Positions 18,039-27,944 of a stretch of DNA of 64,000 nt are shown piece by piece. The stretch's first letter is position 1. Every line of letters starts with the position of its first letter. The position numbers and the translations under genes are program-made. A model generated the notes under the pieces. It searched no databases. It was given only the letters and a program-made list of their open reading frames with translations, and was not told where the DNA came from. The stretch is taken from positions 186,001-250,000 of the forward strand of contig NZ_CABJDN010000006.1 in assembly GCF_902364365.1 (NCBI RefSeq), read 5' to 3'. The stretch comes from Bacteroides intestinalis. Lineage in GTDB: Bacteria > Bacteroidota > Bacteroidia > Bacteroidales > Bacteroidaceae.

Positions 18039-18649
18039 ATATATATTCTTTTTTTTTAAAACGATTGATAGATTTTCTAGTCGTTTTTTGTGTGTTGGCT
18101 GTTATTTGGCCGATACTGCTACTTGTAATGCTTTGGTTATACTTTACCAATAAGGGTACCGGAATATTTTTTACGCAAGAGCGTCCGGGCAAAAATGGAA
18201 AGATTTTCAAGGTTATCAAGTTTAAGACGATGACGGATAAGCGGGATGCGAATGGTAAGTTATTGTCGGATGCTGAACGTTTAACAAAAGTGGGACGTTT
18301 TGTGCGCTCTACTTCAGTAGATGAGCTTCCCCAATTATTCAATGTATTAAAAGGCGATATGGCGTTAGTTGGTCCCCGTCCCTTACTTCCCCAATATCTT
18401 CCTCTTTATTCAAAGGAACAAGCTCGCCGACACGAAGTTCGTCCGGGCATTACGGGATGGGCTCAGGTGAATGGACGCAATGCCATCAGTTGGACAAAGA
18501 AGTTTGAACTGGACGTGTGGTATGTTGATCATTGTTCTTTTTTACTGGATTTAAAAATTATATTCCTTACAATAAAGAAAGTCTTTGTACGGGAGGGTAT
18601 CAGTTCGGATACTTCCGTAACAATGGAGCCTTTTACCGGAAACAATTGA
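18035..18649 (+). CDS. PglC-like monotopic phosphoglycosyl transferase (initiating enzyme)
   Basis: A 204-residue enzyme starting at ATG 18035; a longer frame from 17996 only covers the previous gene. One N-terminal re-entrant membrane helix (about 9-35) is followed by [19 protein letters not shown], the catalytic Asp-Glu dyad in [20 protein letters not shown], and GPRPLLP. It lacks the large N-terminal domain of WbaP, so it is the small PglC/WcfS-like form. It transfers a sugar-1-phosphate to undecaprenyl phosphate to start the repeat unit. The downstream genes suggest the sugar is a diacetamido or acetamido-amino trideoxyhexose. Confidence 0.93.
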   Translation: MNIYSFFLKRLIDFLVVFCVLAVIWPILLLVMLWLYFTNKGTGIFFTQERPGKNGKIFKVIKFKTMTDKRDANGKLLSDAERLTKVGRFVRSTSVDELPQLFNVLKGDMALVGPRPLLPQYLPLYSKEQARRHEVRPGITGWAQVNGRNAISWTKKFELDVWYVDHCSFLLDLKIIFLTIKKVFVREGISSDTSVTMEPFTGNN

Positions 18650-18660
18650 AACTTTAGATA

Positions 18661-19248
18661 ATGTATTTATATGGTGCCAGTGGTCATGCCAAAGTGATCA
18701 TTGATATATTACGTGCAAATAATGAGACCGTTGAAGCGTTGTTTGATGATAATGAAGCGATTCATAACCTTCTTGGTTATCCCGTATTACGTTCGTCGGA
18801 AGTCCGGGGACCGTTGATAATCAGTATCGGTAGTAATAACATCCGTCAGAAAATAGCAGAGAGCCTGAATGTGACTTTCGGTAGATCTTTTCATCCTTCA
18901 TCAATTATATCTGATGAAACCGAGATTGGTGAGGGTACAGTAGTGATGCAAGGCGCTATTATTCAATCGGATGTTCATATTGGGAGGCATTGCATCATCA
19001 ATACGGGAGCTTCAGTGGATCATGAGTGTGTAATAAAGGATTATGTGCACATCTCCCCTCATTGCACTCTTTGTGGTAATGTACAAATAGGAGAGGGTAC
19101 TTGGGTTGGTGCTGGTTCAATTATCATTCCGGGTGTAAAAGTCGGTAAATGGAGTGTGATAGGTGCCGGCTCTGTTGTTACAAAAGATATTCCTGACAAT
19201 GTTCTGGCAGTAGGGAACAGGTGTAAAATCATTAAAAACTTATCATAG
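18661..19248 (+). CDS. PglD-like nucleotide-amino-sugar acetyltransferase
   Basis: A 195-residue NeuD/PglD family protein. YLYGASGHAKVIIDIL at the start is the nucleotide-sugar-binding half. The C-terminal half is a hexapeptide left-handed helix containing NTGASVDHEC, with the His used as base in PglD, and SVVTKDIPDNVLAVGN. Between PglC-like and PglE-like genes it should acetylate the 4-amino group of a UDP-trideoxy sugar. It is a second such enzyme in the operon, after 8998-9624. Confidence 0.9.
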   Translation: MYLYGASGHAKVIIDILRANNETVEALFDDNEAIHNLLGYPVLRSSEVRGPLIISIGSNNIRQKIAESLNVTFGRSFHPSSIISDETEIGEGTVVMQGAIIQSDVHIGRHCIINTGASVDHECVIKDYVHISPHCTLCGNVQIGEGTWVGAGSIIIPGVKVGKWSVIGAGSVVTKDIPDNVLAVGNRCKIIKNLS

Positions 19249-19269
19249 TTTTTTTTATCATATAATTTT

Positions 19270-20409
19270 ATGGACAAGAGAATTTATCTTTGCCTTGCTC
19301 ACATGAGCGGCGAGGAGCAGGCTTTTATAAAGGAAGCTTTCGATACTAACTGGGTTGTTCCTTTGGGCCCCAACGTGAATGCTTTCGAAGATGAACTGAA
19401 ACATTTTGTAGGACAGGATAAGGAAGTTGTTGCTTTGTCTGCGGGTACGGCGGCCATCCATCTGGGATTAATCCAACTTGGTGTAGGAGCCGGTGATGAG
19501 GTTATCTGCCAGTCGTTTACGTTCTGTGCGTCAGCCAATCCTGTAGCTTACCAGGGAGCTAAACCTGTGTTTATCGACAGTGAGGAGGATACCTGGAATA
19601 TGGACCCTGTTTTGCTGGAAGAAGCCATCAAAGACAGAATCGCAAAGACAGGTAAGAAGCCGAAAGCTATTCTTCCTGTTCATCTTTACGGTATGCCTGC
19701 CAGGATTGATGAGATTTGCGCGATAGCCGCTAAATATGAAATCCCTGTGCTGGAGGATGCTGCGGAAGCTTTAGGTTCTGAGTTTAATGGCCGGAAATGC
19801 GGTACTTTCGGTACCTTTGGCGTGTTGTCTTTTAACGGTAATAAGATGATCACTACTTCGGGTGGCGGAGCTTTGATTGTTCCTGATGAAAGTACCAAGA
19901 AGCAGACCATGTTTTATGCTACGCAGGCTCGTGAACCTTTCCCTCATTACCAGCATGAAAAGATCGGTTACAATTACCGTATGAGTAATATTTGTGCGGG
20001 TATCGGTCGTGGTCAGATGACTGTGCTGGATGAGCATATTGCGCATCACCGCCATGTACATGCTCTTTACGAGAATGCTTTTGAAGGTGTGGATGGTATA
20101 ACGTTGAAATCTAATCCTGATGGTCGTTTCAATGCTAATTATTGGCTGTCTACTATTCTGATAGATCCAGTGAAGACCGGTACTAATTATGATGAGGTCC
20201 GGCGTAAACTAGATGAGCGGGGAATTGAAACCCGTCCCTTGTGGAAACCTATGCATCTTCAGCCTGTCTATGCAACTAATCCTTGTTATGTGAATGGTGT
20301 TTCTGAACGTTTGTTTAATATGGGTTTATGTATTCCTGCCGGTCCTTGGGTGGCGGATGAAGATGTGGCTTATATTGTAGAGCAAATAAAAGGCTGTTGT
20401 ATGAAGTAA
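19270..20409 (+). CDS. PglE/EpsN-like UDP-4-keto sugar aminotransferase
   Basis: A 379-residue DegT-family PLP enzyme. It starts MDKRIYLCLAHMSGEEQAFI, has LEDAAEALGS for cofactor contact and SFNGNKMITTSGGG with the Schiff-base lysine near residue 197. It closely resembles PglE/EpsN enzymes that make UDP-4-amino-4,6-dideoxy-GlcNAc. It is the last gene of the capsule operon. Its codon use and GC content are nearer to the core genome than the AT-rich middle of the locus. A 4,6-dehydratase partner is absent and must be supplied from elsewhere. Confidence 0.92.
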   Translation: MDKRIYLCLAHMSGEEQAFIKEAFDTNWVVPLGPNVNAFEDELKHFVGQDKEVVALSAGTAAIHLGLIQLGVGAGDEVICQSFTFCASANPVAYQGAKPVFIDSEEDTWNMDPVLLEEAIKDRIAKTGKKPKAILPVHLYGMPARIDEICAIAAKYEIPVLEDAAEALGSEFNGRKCGTFGTFGVLSFNGNKMITTSGGGALIVPDESTKKQTMFYATQAREPFPHYQHEKIGYNYRMSNICAGIGRGQMTVLDEHIAHHRHVHALYENAFEGVDGITLKSNPDGRFNANYWLSTILIDPVKTGTNYDEVRRKLDERGIETRPLWKPMHLQPVYATNPCYVNGVSERLFNMGLCIPAGPWVADEDVAYIVEQIKGCCMK

Positions 20410-20537
20410 CTTGTAGTTTATTGTAGACAGGTTTCTACATAATTGTGGAAAAAATACTCAAAACAGGAAAATACTTTTTATACTATTCCTTGTTTAAGTG
20501 GTTGATATACAGTTAAATACTGCTTTGGTGATAGCTT

Positions 20538-20553
20538 TGGCATGCGTCTTGCA
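20538..20553 (+). promoter_or_regulatory. Sigma-54-type (-24/-12) promoter
   Basis: TGGCATGCGTCTTGCA fits the sigma-54 consensus TGGCACG-N4-TTGCA at all but one position, with GG and GC separated by exactly 10 nt. The expected start of transcription, about 12 nt past GC, would leave a leader of about 40 nt before the ATG at 20605. A vegetative -7 box (TAGCTTTG, 20532-20539) overlaps it but has no well-spaced -33 element. Confidence 0.6.
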
Positions 20554-20604
20554 CTATATTATGTAAGAGCTAACAAGAAATGTTTAACTTAAACAATTAG
20601 AATT

Positions 20605-20910
20605 ATGAAAAAGTTATTTTTAGCAGTAGCATTGGTAATGGGATTGGGTACTTCAGTGGCATTTGCTAACAACATGGTATCAGACGTTGAAATCGCAACG
20701 ATGATCAACGAGTTTAAACCGATTGATGTAAAAGAACTCCCGCAAGCAGTTCAGGATGCCATTAAAGAAAACTACTCGGAAGCGACCATCAAAGAAGCAG
20801 CCGTTGAAGTGGCTGAGGATGGAACTAAGACTTACAAGGTTACATTGGTGGATGCAGCCGGTACAGAGAATCCGGTCCTTTTCAATGAAAAAGGGGAAGT
20901 TCAGAAATAA
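20605..20910 (+). CDS. Small secreted PepSY-like protein
   Basis: A 101-residue protein with a clear signal peptide (MKKLFLAVALVMGLGTSVAFA, cleavage after about residue 21). The mature part has ELPQAVQDAIKENYSEATIKEA and TYKVTLVDAAGTENPVLFNEKGEVQK, the layout of the periplasmic PepSY-like/BLIP-fold family found in Bacteroidetes. Its role is unknown; relatives are often linked to envelope stress. It is monocistronic, with a sigma-54-like promoter and a strong terminator. Confidence 0.8.
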   Translation: MKKLFLAVALVMGLGTSVAFANNMVSDVEIATMINEFKPIDVKELPQAVQDAIKENYSEATIKEAAVEVAEDGTKTYKVTLVDAAGTENPVLFNEKGEVQK

Positions 20911-20924
20911 GTTATATACGCAAT

Positions 20925-20954
20925 AAAAAAGGTGCTCGCATGGGCACCTTTTTT
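20925..20954 (+). terminator. Rho-independent terminator
   Basis: A stem of GGTGCTC with GGGCACC (one G-T wobble), flanked by an A run before and a T run after, lies 15 bp past the stop of the small secreted protein gene. Confidence 0.85.
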
Positions 20955-20970
20955 ATTATTCATATTGTAT

Positions 20971-21013
20971 AAAGCGAATGCGGGTACCTTCACAGGCACC
21001 CGCATTTGCTTTT
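20971..21013 (-). terminator. Long hairpin, likely enolase terminator
   Basis: AAAGCGAATGCGGGTACC (20971-20988) pairs with GGCACCCGCATTTGCTTT with two G-T type mismatches and a 6-nt loop. It lies just beyond the stop of the minus-strand enolase gene and can also stop rightward transcription. Confidence 0.65.
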
Positions 21014-21035
21014 ATGACTTATTCACTACAAAGCA

Positions 21036-22373
<1,338 letters not shown>

Positions 22374-22487
22374 CTACAAATAGTGAATATCCTTTTCGTG
22401 AATACTTATATATTGTTATTTGTGAATTATATCATATTGTAATCTATAACCTCGTATTCTCCCTCCTGCAATCTTTATTGCTTTCCT

Positions 22488-22517
22488 TTTGTAATCTCAA
22501 GTCTTTTTGTATCTTTG
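22488..22517 (+). promoter_or_regulatory. Hydrogenase operon promoter
   Basis: TTTG (22488-22491), an 18-bp spacer and TATCTTTG (22510-22517) match the Bacteroides vegetative promoter. Transcription would begin about 20 nt before the ATG at 22543. Confidence 0.7.
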
Positions 22518-22542
22518 TTCCCGACCCCAAATCTATTACAAA

Positions 22543-24450
22543 ATGAAAGTACTAACTATCCATGATCTGAGAATTATCAAGAAAAGGGCAGAAGGCACGC
22601 TCTTGCTACGCGAAGAAAGCAATGAGACGGTTGCGGCGCAATGCTGTGGGTTGGCATTGGGAACCGAGCATCTGCAAATTCTGATCTGTGGCGGTACAGG
22701 TTGCAAGGCATCCGACAGCCACATTATTGCTGAACGTCTTCAGCAAGCACTCGAGAGAAATAATATTGCCGACAAGGTGGACATTATCACTACCGGTTGT
22801 TTCGGCTTTTGTGAAAAGGGACCTATCGTAAAGATTATCCCTGATAACACTTTCTATACCCAGGTGGTTCCTGATGATGCCGACGAGATAGTCAGAGAGC
22901 ATATTATCGGGGGGCGGAAGATAGAACGGCTGCTCTACATCGATCCGAAGACGGAGAAAACCGTCAGTGACTCCAAGCACATGGATTTCTATCGGAAGCA
23001 GATGCGCATCGCTTTGCGTAACTGTGGTTTCATCGATCCCGAAAACATTGAGGAATATATTGCACTGGATGGCTATATGGCATTGGCAGATAGCCTGCTC
23101 CATAAGAAGCCGGAAGAAGTGATTGACGTGATAAAACGTTCCGGACTTCGCGGACGCGGTGGTGGTGGTTTCCCTACCGGACTGAAGTGGGAGTTTGCCA
23201 ATAAGCAGAAAGCCGACATGAAATATGTGGTGTGTAATGCCGATGAAGGGGACCCCGGTGCTTTTATGGACCGCTCCATCATGGAAGGTGATCCGCACTC
23301 TATTGTTGAGGCTATGGCAGTTTGCGGTTATTCCATTGGTTCTCCGAAAGGATTGGTTTATATCCGGGCTGAATATCCGCTGGCCATACAAAGATTGAAA
23401 ATAGCTATAGCCCAGGCACGTGAATACGGGTTGCTGGGAAAAAATATATTCGGTACGGATTTCAGTTTTGATATTGAAATACGTTACGGTGCGGGAGCAT
23501 TCGTATGCGGTGAGGAAACTGCGCTGATTCACTCTATGGAAGGAAAGCGCGGCGAACCTACCTTGAAACCTCCTTTCCCTGCCGAAGCCGGTTATCTGGG
23601 CAAGCCGACCAATGTGAATAATGTGGAGACACTTGCCAATATTCCTATTATCCTGACAAAGGGAGCGGAGTGGTTCTCTTCTATCGGTACGGAACGTTCG
23701 AAAGGGACAAAAGTATTTGCCTTGGCCGGTAAGATTAATAATGTCGGTTTGATAGAAGTGCCAATGGGTACGACACTGCGTGAGGTGATTTATGAAATTG
23801 GCGGTGGCATTAAGGGCGGAAAGAAATTCAAGGCAGTGCAGACGGGTGGACCTTCGGGGGGATGCCTGACAGAAAAGCATCTGGATACACCGATTGACTT
23901 TGACAACTTGCTGGCGGAAGGCTCGATGATGGGTTCCGGTGGTATGATTGTGATGGATGAGGATGATTGCATGGTTTCTGTGTCACGCTTCTATCTTGAT
24001 TTTACGGTGGAAGAATCATGCGGAAAATGTACGCCTTGCCGTATTGGTAACAAGCGCTTGCTGGAACTGCTGAACAAGATAACCGAAGGACGAGGTACGA
24101 TGAAAGATCTGGATGCACTCTCTACCTTGGGAAAGGTGATAAAAGATACTGCCTTGTGCGGGTTGGGACAGACTTCACCCAATCCGGTACTGTCTACGCT
24201 CAATAACTTCTATGATGAATATGTGGAGCATGTAAGGGATAAAACCTGTCGGGCGAAGCAGTGCAAATCATTGCTGACTTATACCATTAATCCGGAACTA
24301 TGTATCGGTTGCCATCTTTGCTTTAAACATTGTCCGGCGGATGCCATTCTGGGTGATGTGCGCAAACCGCATGTCATCAATCCGGACAAGTGCATCAAGT
24401 GCGGCATGTGCATGGCACGCTGTAAATTCAAAGCAATCAATGTCTGCTAA
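22543..24450 (+). CDS. NuoF-like flavoprotein subunit of trimeric [FeFe] hydrogenase (HydB/HndC type)
   Basis: A 635-residue diaphorase subunit. The N-terminal thioredoxin-like [2Fe-2S] domain has CGGTGCKASDS and TTGCFGFCEKGP. The NuoF core has GLRGRGGGGFPTGLKW, CNADEGDPGAFMDR and GAGAFVCGEETAL for FMN and NAD(H), then SCGKCTPCRIGNKRL for [4Fe-4S]. The C-terminus adds two ferredoxin clusters (CIGCHLCFKHCP and CIKCGMCMARC). Subunits like this pass electrons between NAD(P)H, ferredoxin and the hydrogenase. I start at ATG 22543; the upstream frame is leader. First gene of a three-gene operon; no NuoG is needed because the next gene contains that domain. Confidence 0.93.
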   Translation: MKVLTIHDLRIIKKRAEGTLLLREESNETVAAQCCGLALGTEHLQILICGGTGCKASDSHIIAERLQQALERNNIADKVDIITTGCFGFCEKGPIVKIIPDNTFYTQVVPDDADEIVREHIIGGRKIERLLYIDPKTEKTVSDSKHMDFYRKQMRIALRNCGFIDPENIEEYIALDGYMALADSLLHKKPEEVIDVIKRSGLRGRGGGGFPTGLKWEFANKQKADMKYVVCNADEGDPGAFMDRSIMEGDPHSIVEAMAVCGYSIGSPKGLVYIRAEYPLAIQRLKIAIAQAREYGLLGKNIFGTDFSFDIEIRYGAGAFVCGEETALIHSMEGKRGEPTLKPPFPAEAGYLGKPTNVNNVETLANIPIILTKGAEWFSSIGTERSKGTKVFALAGKINNVGLIEVPMGTTLREVIYEIGGGIKGGKKFKAVQTGGPSGGCLTEKHLDTPIDFDNLLAEGSMMGSGGMIVMDEDDCMVSVSRFYLDFTVEESCGKCTPCRIGNKRLLELLNKITEGRGTMKDLDALSTLGKVIKDTALCGLGQTSPNPVLSTLNNFYDEYVEHVRDKTCRAKQCKSLLTYTINPELCIGCHLCFKHCPADAILGDVRKPHVINPDKCIKCGMCMARCKFKAINVC

Positions 24451-24461
24451 AAACTACTGCT

Positions 24462-26228
24462 ATGGAAGAAAAACAAATAACCCTGCAAATAGACCGCCAT
24501 TATATTACCGTGCCCGAAGGCTCGACTATCCTGGAAGCTGCACGGAAAATAGGTATAGATATACCTACCCTTTGCCATATTGATTTGAAGGGTACTTGCG
24601 TTAAGAATAATCCGGCTTCGTGCCGTATTTGTGTCGTGGAGGTGGAAGGACGCCGTAATCTGGCTCCTGCTTGTGCTACCCGTTGTACAGAAGGAATGGT
24701 GGTGCGTACCAGTACCTTGCGTGTGATGAATGCCCGCAAGGTGGTGGCTGAACTGATACTTTCGGATCATCCGAATGATTGCCTTACCTGTCCGAAGTGC
24801 GGTGACTGTGAGTTGCAGACTTTGGCATTACGTTTCAATATCCGGCGGATGCCTTATAATGGTGGGGAGCTTTCGCCTCGTAAGCGTGAAGTCACTTCGT
24901 CCATTGTGCGGAATATGGATAAGTGTATATTCTGCAGACGTTGCGAGAGTGTATGCAATGAAGTGCAGACGGTAGGCGCCTTGGGAGCCATTCGCCGTGG
25001 TTTCAATACTACGATTGCTCCGGCTTTCGATAAGATGATGAGCGATAGTGAATGTACTTATTGTGGACAATGTGTAGCTGTTTGTCCGGTAGGGGCATTG
25101 ACGGAACGCGATCATACTAACCGCTTGTTGCTGGATCTGGAAAATCCGGATAAGGTAGTTATTGTACAGACAGCTCCGGCTGTTCGTGCGGCTTTGGGAG
25201 AAGAATTTGGATTGCCTGCCGGGACATTGGTAACGGGAAAGATGGTATACGCTCTTCGTGAATTGGGTTTTGATTATGTATTTGATACAGACTTTGCCGC
25301 CGATCTTACCATCATGGAAGAAGGTGCCGAGATATTGAATCGCCTGACACGTTATATGAATGGGGATAAATCTGTTCGCCTGCCTATCCTGACTTCCTGT
25401 TGTCCGGCATGGGTAAATTTCTTTGAACATCATTTCCCCGATATGCTTGATATTCCTTCTACGGCACGTTCGCCGCAGCAGATGTTCGGTAGCATTGCCA
25501 AGACATTCTGGGCGGAGAAGATGGGTATTCCGCGTGAAAAGCTGGTAGTGGTATCTATTATGCCTTGTCTGGCGAAGAAGTATGAGTGCGACCGCAATGA
25601 GTTTAAGACAGATGGCAGTCCGGACGTGGATTATTCTATTTCCACCCGTGAACTGGCACGACTTATCAGACGGGCTAACATAGGTTTTACGCTACTGACG
25701 GATAAGGAATTCGATCAGCCGATGGGAGCTTCGACAGGTGCTGGTGTCATCTTCGGAACGACCGGTGGTGTGATGGAAGCGGCGTTACGCTCGGTTTATG
25801 AGATTTATACCGGACGGATATTGGAGAATGTGAACTTTGAACAAGTACGTGGCTTGGCCGGTGTGCGCCGTGCAACGATTGATCTGGATGGTTTTGAATT
25901 GAAGGTGGGTATTGCTCATGGTCTGGGTAATGCGCGTCATTTGCTGGAAGATATTCGCCATGGACGGAATGAGTATCATGTGATTGAGATTATGGCATGT
26001 CCGGGAGGCTGTATCGGTGGTGGCGGGCAACCGTTGCATCATGGCAACTCGGAAGTGTTGTATGCGCGTGCCAATGCATTGTACCGGGAAGATGCACAGA
26101 AGCCTTTGCGTAAGTCGCACGAGAATCCGTACATCAAGACTCTGTATGAGGAATATCTGGGTAAGCCGCTGAGTGAGACTGCGGAACGGTTGCTACATAC
26201 GCATTATTTCAATAAGGCGATTGATTAA
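24462..26228 (+). CDS. [FeFe] hydrogenase catalytic subunit (HydA/HndD type)
   Basis: A 588-residue enzyme reducing protons to H2. A NuoG-like [2Fe-2S] domain (Cys 38, 46, 54, 57 and nearby) and a His-Cys3 [4Fe-4S] segment (HPNDCLTCPKCGDC, 103-116) lead to two ferredoxin clusters (155-165 and 198-208). The H-cluster domain follows: TSCCPAW (C313 proton relay, C314 ligand), MPCLAKKYE (C369), GGVMEA (436-440) and CPGGCIGGGGQP (C513, C517). All expected ligands are present. Domain layout matches the M3-type enzymes of electron-bifurcating group A3. It is 11 bp after the NuoF-like gene. Confidence 0.95.
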   Translation: MEEKQITLQIDRHYITVPEGSTILEAARKIGIDIPTLCHIDLKGTCVKNNPASCRICVVEVEGRRNLAPACATRCTEGMVVRTSTLRVMNARKVVAELILSDHPNDCLTCPKCGDCELQTLALRFNIRRMPYNGGELSPRKREVTSSIVRNMDKCIFCRRCESVCNEVQTVGALGAIRRGFNTTIAPAFDKMMSDSECTYCGQCVAVCPVGALTERDHTNRLLLDLENPDKVVIVQTAPAVRAALGEEFGLPAGTLVTGKMVYALRELGFDYVFDTDFAADLTIMEEGAEILNRLTRYMNGDKSVRLPILTSCCPAWVNFFEHHFPDMLDIPSTARSPQQMFGSIAKTFWAEKMGIPREKLVVVSIMPCLAKKYECDRNEFKTDGSPDVDYSISTRELARLIRRANIGFTLLTDKEFDQPMGASTGAGVIFGTTGGVMEAALRSVYEIYTGRILENVNFEQVRGLAGVRRATIDLDGFELKVGIAHGLGNARHLLEDIRHGRNEYHVIEIMACPGGCIGGGGQPLHHGNSEVLYARANALYREDAQKPLRKSHENPYIKTLYEEYLGKPLSETAERLLHTHYFNKAID

Positions 26229-26248
26229 CTTATTAAAACGGAGAAACT

Positions 26249-26725
26249 ATGTCAGATATCAAATTAGCCTGTGACGTTGCCGAACAAGTGCGTGCTATTT
26301 GTGACAAGCATGGCAACCAGCCGGGCGAACTTATCAATATACTTCATGAAGCGCAGCATCTGCACGGCTATCTGCCGGAAGAGATGCAGCGCCTGATTGC
26401 TGCGAAGTTGAATGTTCCGGTGTCGCGTGTGTATGGTGTGGTAACATTTTATACTTTCTTTACGATGACTCCTAAAGGTAAACATCCTATTTCGGTGTGT
26501 ATGGGAACGGCGTGCTACGTACGTGGTTCGGAGAAATTGCTTGAAGAATTCAAGCGCGTATTGGGCATCGAAGTCGGAGAGACGACACCGGACGGGAAGT
26601 TTTCACTTGATTGCCTGCGTTGCGTAGGAGCATGCGGACTGGCACCCGTAGTGATGATTGGAGAGAAGGTGTATGGGAGGCTTCAGGCGGTGGATGTGAA
26701 GAAGGTGCTGGAGGAACTGGAGTAG
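26249..26725 (+). CDS. NuoE-like [2Fe-2S] subunit of the hydrogenase (HydC/HndA type)
   Basis: A 158-residue thioredoxin-like ferredoxin. CMGTACYVRGSEKL and CLRCVGACGLAPVVMIG supply the four cysteines of the [2Fe-2S] cluster. An N-terminal helical part has LHEAQHLHGYLPEE and VYGVVTFYTFF, both typical of NuoE. It would form the NADH-oxidising module with the NuoF-like subunit. Only 9 bp separate its stop from the stop of convergent hydF, with no terminator between. Confidence 0.93.
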   Translation: MSDIKLACDVAEQVRAICDKHGNQPGELINILHEAQHLHGYLPEEMQRLIAAKLNVPVSRVYGVVTFYTFFTMTPKGKHPISVCMGTACYVRGSEKLLEEFKRVLGIEVGETTPDGKFSLDCLRCVGACGLAPVVMIGEKVYGRLQAVDVKKVLEELE

Positions 26726-26734
26726 AGTGGTTCA

Positions 26735-27916
26735 TTATTTTTCTATTTTGTCTAGTATTCCACTGATGTAGGCAATTGCTACCCCATAATTTGTCATGGG
26801 TACTTGTTGTGCACGTGCCTGTTCAATGCGATTCAGTACATACTTTCTATTGAACATACAGGCGCCACAGTGGATAATCAAATTGTATGGGGATAAATCT
26901 TCAGGAAAATCATTTCCGGAGACAATATCTATCTGTAATCCTTCACCTGCTCGTTTACGCAACAGGTGGGGGATTTTTACTCTGCCGATATCTTCTGCCA
27001 GTGGAGCATGGGTACAGGCCTCGGCTATCAATATGCGGGATTGTTCCGTTAGTCGGTCGATGGCGGATGCACTTTCTACATAATAGTGTATATCTCCCTT
27101 GTAGCCGGCAAAGAGTACGGAGAAGGAAGTGAGTCGGCTTTCAGCCGGTTTCTGTTCGTATACGGTGTGGAATACTTGCGAATCTGTGATAATTAATTTG
27201 GGGGGATTAGCAAGTGCGCATAGTGTATCTTTCAGCTTATCTGTGGTACAACTCATAATCAGGCATTTCTTGTCCAGAAGTTCGCGGATTGTCTGTACTT
27301 GGGGAAGGATAAGTCGTCCTTTAGGTGCCTGAATGTCCTGGGGCATGACTAACACTACTACATCACCTTCTGCTACGAGGCTTCCGGTGATGGTTTGTTC
27401 TCCGAAATCGGCAGGTAACTTTTCCAGAATGGCGCGGTGGATGGCTTCGATACCTGTGCCGTCTTTGGCACTGACGATGATGGGAAGTTGCCTGCAACTG
27501 ACTTTTATCTGTTCTGCCAACTCTGTAGTATTGGGGCGTACATCAGCTTTGTTCAGAATCAATATGACAGGGATGCCTTGTTCCTTCAATCGTTGAAGCC
27601 ATTCCTGTTCCTGTGCGTCTCCGGTTTCACAAAGCAATAGGGCTATGTCTGTTTTTCCAATAACTTTCAATGTGCGTTCTACGCGCATTTCTCCCAGCTC
27701 GCCTTCGTCATCGAATCCCGGAGTGTCAATAAGAAGGCATGGACCGAGTGGATGAATTTCCATTGCTTTTGTCACAGGATCAGTAGTAGTGCCGGGAGTG
27801 GGGGAGACAATAACGGTATCTTGCCCCGTCAAGGCATTGACAAGACTGGATTTTCCACTGTTTCGCCGTCCGAAGAGGGCGATGTGCAGGCGGTTGGCAT
27901 TAGGAGTCTGATTCAT
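26735..27916 (-). CDS. hydF: [FeFe] hydrogenase maturation GTPase HydF
   Basis: A 393-residue scaffold GTPase that carries the 2Fe precursor of the H-cluster and hands it to apo-HydA. The N-terminal G domain has FGRRNSGKSSLVNAL, PTPGTTTDPV, DTPGFDD and LNKAD. The C-terminal cluster domain has the family's conserved HCGACMFNRKY with CxHx(n)HCxxC-type ligands (EACTHAP, HCGAC). I start at ATG 27916; ATG 27925 is three codons upstream. It lies with hydG and hydE on the minus strand. Confidence 0.95.
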   Translation of the reverse strand: MNQTPNANRLHIALFGRRNSGKSSLVNALTGQDTVIVSPTPGTTTDPVTKAMEIHPLGPCLLIDTPGFDDEGELGEMRVERTLKVIGKTDIALLLCETGDAQEQEWLQRLKEQGIPVILILNKADVRPNTTELAEQIKVSCRQLPIIVSAKDGTGIEAIHRAILEKLPADFGEQTITGSLVAEGDVVVLVMPQDIQAPKGRLILPQVQTIRELLDKKCLIMSCTTDKLKDTLCALANPPKLIITDSQVFHTVYEQKPAESRLTSFSVLFAGYKGDIHYYVESASAIDRLTEQSRILIAEACTHAPLAEDIGRVKIPHLLRKRAGEGLQIDIVSGNDFPEDLSPYNLIIHCGACMFNRKYVLNRIEQARAQQVPMTNYGVAIAYISGILDKIEK

Positions 27917-27944
27917 TAGTCTCAATATTAAGGGGGGTAATAAA

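Noticed and set aside
22606..23880. 424-residue open frame on the minus strand inside the NuoF-like gene
   Set aside because: It is antisense to a protein with many intact motifs, and its translation has no recognisable domain and odd composition.
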